Shown in pieces: positions 34,206 to 42,563 of a stretch of 64,000 nt of DNA. The stretch is from Pleomorphomonas sp. JP5 (GTDB lineage: Bacteria > Pseudomonadota > Alphaproteobacteria > Rhizobiales > Pleomorphomonadaceae), in the NCBI RefSeq assembly GCF_023721815.1, contig NZ_JAMDLI010000002.1, positions 186,001 through 250,000 of the forward strand, read 5' to 3'. The notes beneath the pieces were generated by a model. That model saw only the letters and a program-made list of their open reading frames with translations. It searched no databases and was not told the origin of the DNA. Position 1 is the first letter of the stretch. Every line of letters starts with the position of its first letter. A program made the translations under genes and the position numbers.

Positions 34206-37200
34206 TTAGTCGTCGCCCATGGCAACCAGCGTCGCATTGCCACCAGCCGCCGCCGTGTTGATCGACACCACCTGTTCCAGGGCAAACCGGGTGAGGTAGT
34301 TGGGACCCCCCGCCTTGGGGCCGGTTCCCGACAGACCAGAGCCACCGAACGGCTGGGAGCCGACCACCGCGCCGATCATGTTCCGGTTGACGTAGACGTT
34401 GCCGACCGGAAGTCGCTCGACGATGCGCTTCACCGTCGCCTCGATGCGCGAGTGAATGCCCAAGGTCAGGCCGTAGCCGCTCGCCGCGATATCCTCGATG
34501 ATCTTGTCGAGGTCCTTCGCCTTGTAGCGGACGACATGCAACACCGGACCGAACACCTCGCGATCCAGAGCCGCCGCTTCGGGCAGTTCGATGATCGTCG
34601 GCGCGAAGTAGGTTCCCCCGGCCAGCGCTCCGTCCGGCACGTCACCCGACAACAGCACGCTGCCCTTGCCCTGCCATGCCGCCACATGAACGGCGAGCTT
34701 CTCCACCTGCTCGCGATCGATGATCGGCCCAACGTCGGTATCCGGCCGTCGCGGATCGCCGACCTTGAGTTCGGCCGCAGCGCCCTTGACGAGGTCGATC
34801 ATGTGGTCGGCGACATCATCCTGGACGAAAAGCAACCGCAGCGCCGAGCAGCGCTGGCCAGCGGAGCGGAAGGCCGAGGTGATGACGTCGTCGGTCACTT
34901 GCTCACCCAGCGCGGTGGCGTCGACGATCATGGCATTGAGCCCACCGGTCTCGGCGATCAACGGTACGATCGGCCCGCGTTTGGCTGCCAGCGCCCTGTT
35001 GATGGCGAAGGCGGTATCGGTCGAACCGGTGAAGGCGACACCGGCGATGCGCGGGTCGGCGGTCAGCGCGGCTCCGGCCGTTCCGTCGCCGACCAGAAGG
35101 GCTAGCGCCGAAACCGGCACCCCCGCCTCGTGCAGCAACCGCACTGCCATGGCTCCGGTGAGCGGGGTCTGCTCGGCGGGCTTCGCCACCACGGCATTAC
35201 CGGCGGCGAGCGCTGCGACCGTCTGCCCCATGAAGATGGCAAGCGGGAAGTTCCACGGCGCGATGGCCGCAAACACGCCCCGGCCACGGTAGGCCAGTCG
35301 GTTCTCCTCGCCGGTCGGCCCGGGCATGGCAATGGGCGAGGCAAACAGTCGTCGGGCCTCGGCCGCGTAATAACGGCAGAAATCGACCGCCTCGCGCACC
35401 TCGGCGATGCCATCGGCCAGCGTCTTGCCGGCTTCGAGGCCGAGCACGGCAAGGAAGGCGGGAAGCCGATCCTCGAGAAGATCGGCCACCCGTTCGAGCG
35501 CCGAGGCGCGGATCTCGACAGGCGTTTCGGACCACTGCCGGAAGCCGGCGGAAGTCGAAGCAACTGCCTTCGCGGCGATCTGGGCATCGGCATCGAGAGC
35601 TTTGCCAATCTCCGTCTTGCCATCCACCGGCGACAGGAGGGCGCGCGGCGAACCGGCAACATCGGCGCCATCTATGATCGAGGCGGCGGTGCCGAAGTCG
35701 CTCCCTGCCGCCGCGATGGCCGCCAGCAACGGCTCGAGCGCCTGTTCGTCGGCCAGTTCCACCCCGCGCGAGTTGCGGCGGGCACCGAACAGATCGGCAG
35801 GCAGCGGAATGCGGGCGTGACGGGCGCGATCGCCGCCATCCAGCACGTCGGCGGGACGCTTCAGCAAGGTCGAGATCTCCACTTTGGTGTCGCCGACGGC
35901 AGCGACGAAGGATGAGTTGGCGCCGTTCTCCAGGAGTCGGCGAACGAGATAGGCGAGAAGGTCCTTGTGGCCGCCGACGGGCGCGTAGATGCGGCAGGGC
36001 TGGCCGCCCTTCTCGGTTACTTCGCGGTAGAGCGTGTCGCCCATGCCGTGCAGGCGCTGGAACTCGAAATGACGATCGGCACCGGCGATCTCCGACACCT
36101 CGGCCACCGTCAGGGCATTGTGCGTCGCGAACTGCGGATAGAGTCCCGGGCGGGCGCGCAGCAGCTTGTCGGCGCAAACGAGATAGGAAAGGTCCGTCGA
36201 AGCCTTGCGGGTGAAGAGCGGATAGTCGTCAAGACCCCGCTCCTGCCCCCGCTTCATCTCGGTGTCCCAATAGGCCCCCTTGACGAGACGCACCATGAAC
36301 CGGCGGTTCAGGCTCCCGGCGAGGTCGATCATGTAGTCGATCACCGCCGGCGCCCGCTTCTGGTAGGCCTGCACGGCAAGCCCGAAGCCGTCCCAGCCGG
36401 CCAGAGACGGATCGGCGGCAACGGCGGCGATGACGTCGAGCGACAGCTTCAGCCGATCCGCCTCCTCTGCATCGACCGTCAGGTTGAGATCGTGAGCCTT
36501 CGCCGCCCGCGACAGCTCCAGAAGCTTCGGCACCAGTTCGGCCATCACGCGCTCGGCGTTCAGCGCCTCGTAGCGCGGATGCAGCGCCGACAGCTTCACC
36601 GAAATGCCCGGCCGGGCCGGCAGCGCCTCGGAACCGGCAGAGCGGCCGATCGCCTCGATCGCCTTGCTATAGTCGGCAAAGTAGCGGGTCGCGTCCGCTG
36701 CCGTGCGGGCGCCCTCGCCCAGCATGTCATAGGAATGGCGATAGCCTTTGCCGGCCAGACCACGAGCACGTGACAGGGCCGCCTCGATCGAGGTGCCCAG
36801 CACGAACTGATGCCCCATGATCTTCATCGCCTGCCGCGTGGCAGCGCGCACCGGCGGCATGCCCAGCCGCTTGACGAGACCGGTGATGACGTTCTCCGGC
36901 GTCTCGCCGGGCTGCAGCACCCGCGTCGTGACGCCGAGAGCCCAACCGGAGGCGGCCACCAGCCAGGGATCCTCGCCCTTGCCGTGGAAGCCAAAGGCGG
37001 CCGAGGCCAGCTTGTCCTCGATCAGCTTGTCGGCGGTGGCGCCATCGGGCACACGCAGCAGCGCTTCGGCCATTACCATGATGGCGAGGCCCTCGCGCGT
37101 CGTCAGCGAGTAGGCCTTCAGAAAGTCCTCGACACCGCCGATCGCCGACTTGCCATCGCGAATGGCGGTGATGAGATGGCTGGCATGCGCATCAACACGC

Positions 37201-37322
37201 GCCCGCGCCTCGGGACTCTCGGGTCGCGCTGCCAGGAGACGCCGGACCACCTCCGCTTCGTCTTCCGCATAGGGCGACGAGAAACACGGAGCCCGGTGGG
37301 GCTCGGAAAGAACTGCAGACAT
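34206..37322 (-). CDS. putA: Bifunctional proline dehydrogenase / L-glutamate-gamma-semialdehyde dehydrogenase
   Basis: 1038 residues, the short PutA form: it lacks the N-terminal ribbon-helix-helix of enteric PutA, so it cannot repress its own gene. PRODH barrel about residues 130-470 (YDMLGEGARTAADATRYFADYSKAIEAIG split over helices; RLVKGAYWDTEMKRGQERGL; FATHNALTVAEV). ALDH domain about 520-1010 (APWNFPLAIFMGQ, FTGSTDTAF, ETGGLNAMIVDATAL, catalytic Cys in SAGQRCSALR). It oxidises proline to glutamate with FAD and NAD at the inner membrane face. The divergent Lrp gene is its likely regulator. Confidence 0.96.
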   Translation of the reverse strand: MSAVLSEPHRAPCFSSPYAEDEAEVVRRLLAARPESPEARARVDAHASHLITAIRDGKSAIGGVEDFLKAYSLTTREGLAIMVMAEALLRVPDGATADKLIEDKLASAAFGFHGKGEDPWLVAASGWALGVTTRVLQPGETPENVITGLVKRLGMPPVRAATRQAMKIMGHQFVLGTSIEAALSRARGLAGKGYRHSYDMLGEGARTAADATRYFADYSKAIEAIGRSAGSEALPARPGISVKLSALHPRYEALNAERVMAELVPKLLELSRAAKAHDLNLTVDAEEADRLKLSLDVIAAVAADPSLAGWDGFGLAVQAYQKRAPAVIDYMIDLAGSLNRRFMVRLVKGAYWDTEMKRGQERGLDDYPLFTRKASTDLSYLVCADKLLRARPGLYPQFATHNALTVAEVSEIAGADRHFEFQRLHGMGDTLYREVTEKGGQPCRIYAPVGGHKDLLAYLVRRLLENGANSSFVAAVGDTKVEISTLLKRPADVLDGGDRARHARIPLPADLFGARRNSRGVELADEQALEPLLAAIAAAGSDFGTAASIIDGADVAGSPRALLSPVDGKTEIGKALDADAQIAAKAVASTSAGFRQWSETPVEIRASALERVADLLEDRLPAFLAVLGLEAGKTLADGIAEVREAVDFCRYYAAEARRLFASPIAMPGPTGEENRLAYRGRGVFAAIAPWNFPLAIFMGQTVAALAAGNAVVAKPAEQTPLTGAMAVRLLHEAGVPVSALALLVGDGTAGAALTADPRIAGVAFTGSTDTAFAINRALAAKRGPIVPLIAETGGLNAMIVDATALGEQVTDDVITSAFRSAGQRCSALRLLFVQDDVADHMIDLVKGAAAELKVGDPRRPDTDVGPIIDREQVEKLAVHVAAWQGKGSVLLSGDVPDGALAGGTYFAPTIIELPEAAALDREVFGPVLHVVRYKAKDLDKIIEDIAASGYGLTLGIHSRIEATVKRIVERLPVGNVYVNRNMIGAVVGSQPFGGSGLSGTGPKAGGPNYLTRFALEQVVSINTAAAGGNATLVAMGDD

Positions 37323-37368
37323 CTGATCTCCGGAAGGTTGCCACCTTGAAACGGCGGCTTTTGTTTAT

Positions 37369-37442
37369 ATTCCGCAGGATAGCAGCAGGCTTTCGGTGAC
37401 ACTCTCCTTATTGAGGTATAGAATCCGGACTATTCGCGGAAT
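37369..37442. promoter_or_regulatory. Inverted repeat pair in the putA-lrp intergenic region
   Basis: ATTCCGCAGGATAG (37369-37382) and CTATTCGCGGAAT (37430-37442) are imperfect inverted copies (one base insertion and one change) 47 bp apart, in the 172-bp divergent promoter. Lrp-family regulators of putA bind such spaced sites and loop DNA. TATAAA on the minus strand overlaps the left site and may be the putA -10. Confidence 0.45.
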
Positions 37443-37494
37443 GAACCGTTTGTTACCGTGAAACTTGCGGATCGATCGGGCTTAGGGGCTTGCA

Positions 37495-37998
37495 ATGGCG
37501 ACAGCAGGGGCTGACCGTTCTCATCGTAGCCAGGATATTCCCGGGCTCGACCGTATCGACCGCCGAATTCTCGCAGCGCTTCAGGAAGACGGCCGGATCA
37601 CCAACCTGGAACTGGCCGAAAAGATAGGCATGTCTGCGACGGCCACCGCCGAACGCGTCAAACGACTGTCACGCGACGGATTCATTCTCGGCTATACAGC
37701 ACGCCTCGACCCCCTCCATCTTCAACGTGGCCTGCTGGTCTTCGTCGAGATCAAGCTCGACCGCATGAATCCCGAGGTGTTCACCACCTTCGCCGCCGCC
37801 GTCAAGAAAGCGCCGGAGGTGCTCGAGTGCCATCTGATCGCCGGCGGCTTCGATTACCTTGTCAAGGCCCGTGTCCGCGACATGGAGGCCTACCGCGAGT
37901 TCCTGTCCGAGGTACTGATGACGCTACCGGGCGTGCGGGAAACGCACACCTACCCGGTGATGGAAGAGGTGAAGAACACCACCGTCCTGCCGATATGA
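37495..37998 (+). CDS. Lrp/AsnC-family transcriptional regulator, likely proline-responsive activator of putA
   Basis: 167 residues. The N-terminal winged HTH (LDRIDRRILAALQEDGRITNLELAEKIGMSATATAERVKRLSRDGFILGYTARLDP) and the C-terminal RAM domain (LVFVEIKLDRMNPEVFTTFAAAV ... VLECHLIAGGFDYLVKARVRDMEAYREF) are full length. Divergent orientation to putA is the classic PutR arrangement of Rhizobium and Agrobacterium, where the Lrp protein activates putA in the presence of proline. An extra N-terminal 12 residues precede the HTH. Confidence 0.92.
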   Translation: MATAGADRSHRSQDIPGLDRIDRRILAALQEDGRITNLELAEKIGMSATATAERVKRLSRDGFILGYTARLDPLHLQRGLLVFVEIKLDRMNPEVFTTFAAAVKKAPEVLECHLIAGGFDYLVKARVRDMEAYREFLSEVLMTLPGVRETHTYPVMEEVKNTTVLPI

Positions 37999-38074
37999 TA
38001 CGTTTTCACTGCCTTGACCGGAGAGAGAGGCCGGCGCTACCACAGCGACCGCCTCTTGACCGATCGGAGCACCG

Positions 38075-39001
38075 ATGACCGTCGCCTTCGAAACTGCCCT
38101 TTCCGACTTCGCTTCCAAGCTGGAGGCCGGTCTCGCGGTACGTCTCGAACCGGCTCCCTGGCCCGGCGAGCTCGCCCGGCCAGCCCGTCTCCTTGCGGCC
38201 ATGCGACACGCCGTGCTTGCCGGCGGCAAACGCCTCAGGCCCTTCCTGCTCAGCGAGATCGCCCGCCTTCTCAATCCCGACCTGACCGTGGAGGCCCTGA
38301 TGCCGGCGGCAGCGGCCGTCGAGTGCCTGCACTGCTATTCCCTGGTCCATGACGACCTGCCGGCCATGGACGACGATACGCTGCGGCGTGGCCGCCCAAC
38401 CGTGCATGTCGCCTATGACGAAGCAACGGCGATTCTCGCCGGCGACGCTCTCCTGACGCTGGCCTTCGACCTGCTGGCCGACAGCGCCTGCCATGCCAAT
38501 CCGGCAGTGCGCGCGGCCCTTGTGCTCGATCTCGCCCGCGCCGGCGGTCTCGGCGGGATGGTCGGCGGCCAGATGCTGGATCTGGCAGCCGAAGGGCGCT
38601 TCGGGGAGGGGGCCACCCCCGACGAAGCCGACATTCGCAAGCTGCAGGCCATGAAGACCGGCGCGCTGATCCGCGCCGCGACGGTGATGGGGGCTCGGCT
38701 CGGCGGTGCCACGGAAGACGAAGTGCGCCGCTTCGCGCGCTTCGGCGAGATACTCGGCCTCGCCTTCCAGCTCGCCGACGATCTTCTCGACGTCACCGCC
38801 ACACAAAGCGAGATGGGCAAGGCCGTCGCCAAGGACGCCGCCCACGGCAAGGGCACGCTGGTGGCCCGTCTCGGCATCGATGCGGTTCGCGCCGAGCTCG
38901 AGCGTCTCGTCGCCGAGGCGACGGACCTGCTCACCCCATGGGGCGCGCGGTCCGAAACGCTGGCCGCCGCCGCTCGCTTCGTCGCCGAGAGGCGGCGCTA
39001 G
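38075..39001 (+). CDS. ispA: Short-chain polyprenyl diphosphate synthase (farnesyl/geranyl type)
   Basis: 308 residues. First Asp-rich motif SLVHDDLPAMDDD, second AFQLADDLLDVTA, with KRLRPFLL binding isopentenyl diphosphate and GGQMLDLAAEG typical of IspA. The short region before the first Asp motif (CLHCYS) is consistent with C15 product, but chain length cannot be fixed. It makes farnesyl diphosphate for quinones, hopanoids and undecaprenyl phosphate. Near ispG on the opposite strand (convergent, 10 bp), so both act in isoprenoid synthesis without being one operon. Confidence 0.92.
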   Translation: MTVAFETALSDFASKLEAGLAVRLEPAPWPGELARPARLLAAMRHAVLAGGKRLRPFLLSEIARLLNPDLTVEALMPAAAAVECLHCYSLVHDDLPAMDDDTLRRGRPTVHVAYDEATAILAGDALLTLAFDLLADSACHANPAVRAALVLDLARAGGLGGMVGGQMLDLAAEGRFGEGATPDEADIRKLQAMKTGALIRAATVMGARLGGATEDEVRRFARFGEILGLAFQLADDLLDVTATQSEMGKAVAKDAAHGKGTLVARLGIDAVRAELERLVAEATDLLTPWGARSETLAAAARFVAERRR

Positions 39002-39011
39002 ACCTGGCGCC

Positions 39012-40268
39012 TTACTCTGCCGCCGGCTTGCGATTGGCGCCGTCGCCGAACCGCTGCTCGATATAGTCGAGCACCAGAGACTGAAAATCGCGGGCGATGG
39101 ATGGGCCACGTAGCGTTGCCGCTTTCTGCCCGTCGATGAACACCGGCGCCGCCGGGTTCTCACCGGTGCCCGGAAGGGAAATACCGATGTCGGCGTGCTT
39201 GGATTCGCCCGGCCCATTGACGATGCAGCCCATCACCGCCACCTGCAGCGCCTCGACGCCGGGGTAGCGCTGGCGCCACTCCGGCATGGCGTCGCGGATC
39301 TGGTCTTGAATGGTCTTGGCAAGTTCCTGGAACACCGTGGACGTGGTGCGGCCGCATCCGGGACAGGCGGCGACGATCGGAACGAAGCTACGGAATCCCA
39401 TGACCTGAAGGAGTTCCTGGGCGACCACCACTTCGCGCGTGCGATCGCCACCGGGTTCCGGCGTCAGAGATACGCGGATGGTATCGCCGATGCCATGCTG
39501 CAGCAGGTAGCCCATCGAGGCCGACGAGGCCACGACGCCCTTGGTGCCCATGCCGGCCTCGGTGAGGCCGAGATGCAGCGCATAGTCGCCGCGCGAGGCC
39601 AGTTCTCCATAAACGGCGATGAGGTCCTGTACCTGGCTGACCTTGGCCGACAGAACGATCCGATCACGGGGCAGGCCGATCTCCTCGGCGCGGGCGGCCG
39701 ACAGCAGGGCCGATTGCACCATGGCCTCGCGCATCACTTCCTGCGCGGTCATAGGCGAGCCCTTCGCCTTGTTCTCGTCCATCAGGCGCGTCGCCAACTC
39801 CTGGTCGAGCGAGCCCCAGTTGACGCCGATCCGCACCGCCTTGCCGTTGCGGGCGGCGATCTCGACGATGTCGCTGAAGTGCCGGTCGCGCTTGGCGCGG
39901 ACACCGACGTTGCCGGGGTTGATGCGGTATTTGGCAAGCGCCTCGGCACAAGCCGGAAAATCGGCGAGGAGCCGATGACCGATGAAGTGGAAATCACCGA
40001 TCAGCGGGACGTCGACACCGACGCGATCGAGCCGCTCGCGGATGCGCGGCACGGCGGCGGCGCTCTCGTCGCGGTCGACGGTGATGCGCACGAGTTCGGA
40101 GCCGGCCCGCGCGAGCGCCATCACCTGCGCCACCGTGGCGTCGACGTCAGCGGTGTCGGTGTTGGTCATGGACTGCACGACCACCGGCGCATCGCCACCG
40201 ATGGTCACCTTGCCGACGACGACGGGAACCGAGCGGCGGCGCGGCGCCGGACCGAACGAACTGGGCAT
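39012..40268 (-). CDS. ispG: 4-hydroxy-3-methylbut-2-enyl diphosphate synthase (flavodoxin/ferredoxin)
   Basis: 418 residues from the ATG at 40268. [21 protein letters not shown] opens the TIM barrel; the [4Fe-4S] ligands are in ACPGCGRTT and [14 protein letters not shown] (C-x2-C ... C) with the conserved Glu. INPGNVG and [12 protein letters not shown] are barrel motifs. It reduces MEcPP to HMBPP in the MEP pathway. The start is 7 bp after the zur stop, so it may share a transcript with zur. Confidence 0.97.
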   Translation of the reverse strand: MPSSFGPAPRRRSVPVVVGKVTIGGDAPVVVQSMTNTDTADVDATVAQVMALARAGSELVRITVDRDESAAAVPRIRERLDRVGVDVPLIGDFHFIGHRLLADFPACAEALAKYRINPGNVGVRAKRDRHFSDIVEIAARNGKAVRIGVNWGSLDQELATRLMDENKAKGSPMTAQEVMREAMVQSALLSAARAEEIGLPRDRIVLSAKVSQVQDLIAVYGELASRGDYALHLGLTEAGMGTKGVVASSASMGYLLQHGIGDTIRVSLTPEPGGDRTREVVVAQELLQVMGFRSFVPIVAACPGCGRTTSTVFQELAKTIQDQIRDAMPEWRQRYPGVEALQVAVMGCIVNGPGESKHADIGISLPGTGENPAAPVFIDGQKAATLRGPSIARDFQSLVLDYIEQRFGDGANRKPAAE

Positions 40269-40275
40269 GCAATCC

Positions 40276-40794
40276 TCAACTGTGGCTGTGCGAGTGGTCG
40301 TGATGGCGTTCGCCCGACTGGCAGGCGGCACAGAGGCCGCGAATTTCCAGGACCGACGCCGATGGCGCGAAGCCTTCGGCCGCCGCGATGCGGGAGAGCA
40401 AGCCGCCGAGTTCGGCCGGTTCCGCCTCGGTCGCCGATCCGCAGCCCTCGCAGAGCAGGAAAACCAGCGGCGCCTCAGGGGCGGACGTGGCATGCCCATG
40501 CTCCTCGATGCAGGCGAGGAAGGCATTGCGGCTCTCGATCCGATGGGCAAACCGATGGGCCACCAGGAAATCGAGGGCGCGATAAACCGAAATCGGGCTC
40601 GGCCGCCGCGCCGTCTCGGCGATGCGATCCATGATCTCGTAGGCCGATACCGGCGCGTGGCTTTCCAGCATCGCCTCCAGCACCTGTCGACGCTGTTCGG
40701 TGAGACGCAACCCCTCATCGCGGCAGCGTTCCTCGGCGCGCGCGACGGCGCGGCTGCGGCAGGCTTGATGGTCGTGGTCGGAATCGTCGAGCAA
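40276..40794 (-). CDS. zur: Fur-family transcriptional repressor, Zur type
   Basis: 172 residues if started at the TTG at 40794, which has GGAGAG just upstream; a TTG at 40806 is the only earlier option. Winged helix [55 protein letters not shown], then metal-binding [16 protein letters not shown] (CxxC) and GLCAACQSG (CxxC, structural zinc). The C-terminus HHDHSHSHS and the N-terminus DSDHDHQ are His-rich. The LAHR and H pattern fits Zur rather than Fur. No znu genes are nearby. Confidence 0.88.
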   Translation of the reverse strand: MLDDSDHDHQACRSRAVARAEERCRDEGLRLTEQRRQVLEAMLESHAPVSAYEIMDRIAETARRPSPISVYRALDFLVAHRFAHRIESRNAFLACIEEHGHATSAPEAPLVFLLCEGCGSATEAEPAELGGLLSRIAAAEGFAPSASVLEIRGLCAACQSGERHHDHSHSHS

Positions 40795-40897
40795 GGTTCT
40801 CTCCAAGCGTCAGGGACAGTATATAGTCGGCCACGTCCTCCGGAGAAAGACTGATTGTCGTTCTGACCGGATCGTCTTTGCCAGCCAGAGGCCAGCC

Positions 40898-41755
40898 ATG
40901 CGCTTTCCAGCCGTCGACCGCAGCATCCTCATCACCGGCGCCTCCTCGGGCATCGGCCTTGCCGCCGCGACCATCCTGGCCGGGCGCGGCTGGCGGGTGT
41001 TTGCGACGGTGCGCCGCGACGAGGACCGGCAGAGGCTCGCCCACATTGCCGGCGTCACGCCGCTTCTCATGGATTATGCCGATCCCGCCTCGATCGCCGC
41101 CACCGCCGACGCGGTGCTCGAAGCGACCGGCGGCCGGCTTGGCGCCCTCTACAACAATGGCGCCTATGGCCAGCCCGGCGCTCTCGAAGATCTCTCGACC
41201 GAGGTGCTGCGACATGTCTTCGAGGTCAACGTGCTCGGCTGGCACGACCTCACCCGCCGCCTCATCCCGGCCATGCGCCAGGCCGGTGCCGGGCGCATCG
41301 TCATGTGCTCGTCGATCCTCGGTTTCCTGTCGATGCCTTATCGTGGCGCCTACAACGCTTCCAAGCACGCCATCGAGGGGCTTGCCGACAGTTGGCGGCT
41401 GGAACTGATCGATGCCGGCATCCACGTTGCAACCATCCAGCCGGGACCGATCGCCACCAACTTCTCCTCGACGGCCATGAAAAAGTTCCACGACAACGTC
41501 GACGTCGAGGGATCCGCCAATGCCGAAGGCTACCGGCAGCGCCTCGCCGACATGCAGCGCCCGCCCGAGGCATCCTTCTTCCGCAAACCGCCCGAGGCCG
41601 TGGTGGATTGCCTCGTCCACGCCTGCGAATCAGAGCGGCCGCGCCCCTACTACCGGGTGACCTGGCTCACCAAGGGCGCCGCCATCGCCAAACATCTCCT
41701 TCCTGCTTCCTGGTTCGTCGGCTTACTGCACCGCGCCGCCAAGGCGGGTAATTGA
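40898..41755 (+). CDS. Short-chain dehydrogenase/reductase
   Basis: 285 residues. Classical [18 protein letters not shown] (TGxxxGIG cofactor loop), [10 protein letters not shown] in place of the NNAG motif, catalytic Ser in [11 protein letters not shown] and [14 protein letters not shown] (YxxxK). A Arg-rich RRDEDRQR stretch after the second strand suggests NADP preference. The substrate cannot be told; family members near this type act on fatty or retinol-like substrates. It is divergent from zur with 103 bp between. Confidence 0.92.
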   Translation: MRFPAVDRSILITGASSGIGLAAATILAGRGWRVFATVRRDEDRQRLAHIAGVTPLLMDYADPASIAATADAVLEATGGRLGALYNNGAYGQPGALEDLSTEVLRHVFEVNVLGWHDLTRRLIPAMRQAGAGRIVMCSSILGFLSMPYRGAYNASKHAIEGLADSWRLELIDAGIHVATIQPGPIATNFSSTAMKKFHDNVDVEGSANAEGYRQRLADMQRPPEASFFRKPPEAVVDCLVHACESERPRPYYRVTWLTKGAAIAKHLLPASWFVGLLHRAAKAGN

Positions 41756-41931
41756 TCAATGAAGGCAAAGATTTGGCAAGCCGATAGGTCGGACGAAACC
41801 TGCGCGAGGCATTGCCTGCGAAACGGGCGGAAAACCTTGGCTTTCAGCTTCACATCAGCGACATCATCGGCGTAGAGTATCCCTTGCGTGGGGTGGGATT
41901 GGATGCCTGCCTCGGTGAAGGAGAGCGTGAG

Positions 41932-42489
41932 GTGACGATCGCCGTCTCGCCGGACGCACACCCGGCGCTGGTGTTGAACGCGGACTACCGCCCGCTGAGT
42001 TATTTCCCCTTGTCGCTCTGGTCCTGGCAGGATGCGATCAAGGCGGTCTTCCTCGACCGGGTCAATATCGTTTCCGAATACGACGTGCTGGTGCGCAGCC
42101 CGAGCTTCGAGTTCCACCTGCCATCGGTCGTTTCGCTGAAAACATTTGTCAAGCCGTCGCGCCAGCCGGCTTTCACTCGATTCAACGTCTTTCTGCGCGA
42201 CCGCTTCGAGTGCCAGTACTGCGGCAGCCGCGAGGACCTGACCTTCGACCACCTGATCCCGCGCTCCAAGGGCGGCCAGACCACGTGGGAAAACGTCGTC
42301 GCCGCCTGCTCGCCCTGCAACCTCAAGAAGGCCGACAAGACGGTATCGGAAGTGGGCATGACGCTCTCCGGCAAGCCGTTCGCCCCCACCGTGCACGACC
42401 TTCACAACAACGGCCGACTGTTTCCGCCCAACCACCTTCATGAGAGCTGGCTGGACTTTCTCTACTGGGATGTCGAACTCGACCCCTGA
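41932..42489 (+). CDS. HNH endonuclease domain protein
   Basis: 185 residues from the GTG at 41932 (GGAGAG 7 bases upstream); an upstream ATG in frame at 41812 has no ribosome site. N-domain ALVLNADYRPLSYFPLSLWSWQDAIKAVFLDRVNIV is strongly conserved in Rhizobiales homologues. HNH: FECQYCGSREDLTFDHLIPRSKGGQTTWENVVAACSPCNLKKADKT with two CxxC zinc pairs and the His-Asn-Asn set. Not a restriction-modification partner here; it may act in DNA maintenance, but the function is unproven. Confidence 0.9.
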   Translation: MTIAVSPDAHPALVLNADYRPLSYFPLSLWSWQDAIKAVFLDRVNIVSEYDVLVRSPSFEFHLPSVVSLKTFVKPSRQPAFTRFNVFLRDRFECQYCGSREDLTFDHLIPRSKGGQTTWENVVAACSPCNLKKADKTVSEVGMTLSGKPFAPTVHDLHNNGRLFPPNHLHESWLDFLYWDVELDP

Positions 42490-42492
42490 AAC

Positions 42493-42527
42493 AAGCGGCC
42501 AGAGCATTCGCTGGAGCAGCCGCTTTT
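42493..42527 (+). terminator. Hairpin after the HNH gene
   Basis: AAGCGGC (42493-42499) pairs with GCCGCTT (42519-42525), then two more T. It lies 3 bp beyond the HNH stop and overlaps the left part of the palindromic element at 42501. Confidence 0.5.
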
Positions 42528-42563
42528 CGATCAGGTTGATTCTACCTGATCGGCGGGTGCTCT
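42501..42563. repeat. Nested palindromic element, dispersed-repeat type
   Basis: Outer arms AGAGCA (42501-42506) and TGCTCT (42558-42563) enclose a perfect 9-bp inner stem, CGATCAGGT (42528-42536) and ACCTGATCG (42544-42552). Similar palindromes with an AGAGCA end and an ATCAGGTTGATT core are dispersed in rhizobial intergenic DNA, as I recall. The right arm provides the stop codon of the gene at 42562. No second copy is in the window. Confidence 0.6.

Noticed and set aside
38006-39217. Open frame antisense to ispA running into ispG
   Set aside because: It crosses two well-supported genes and has no recognisable domain or ribosome site.
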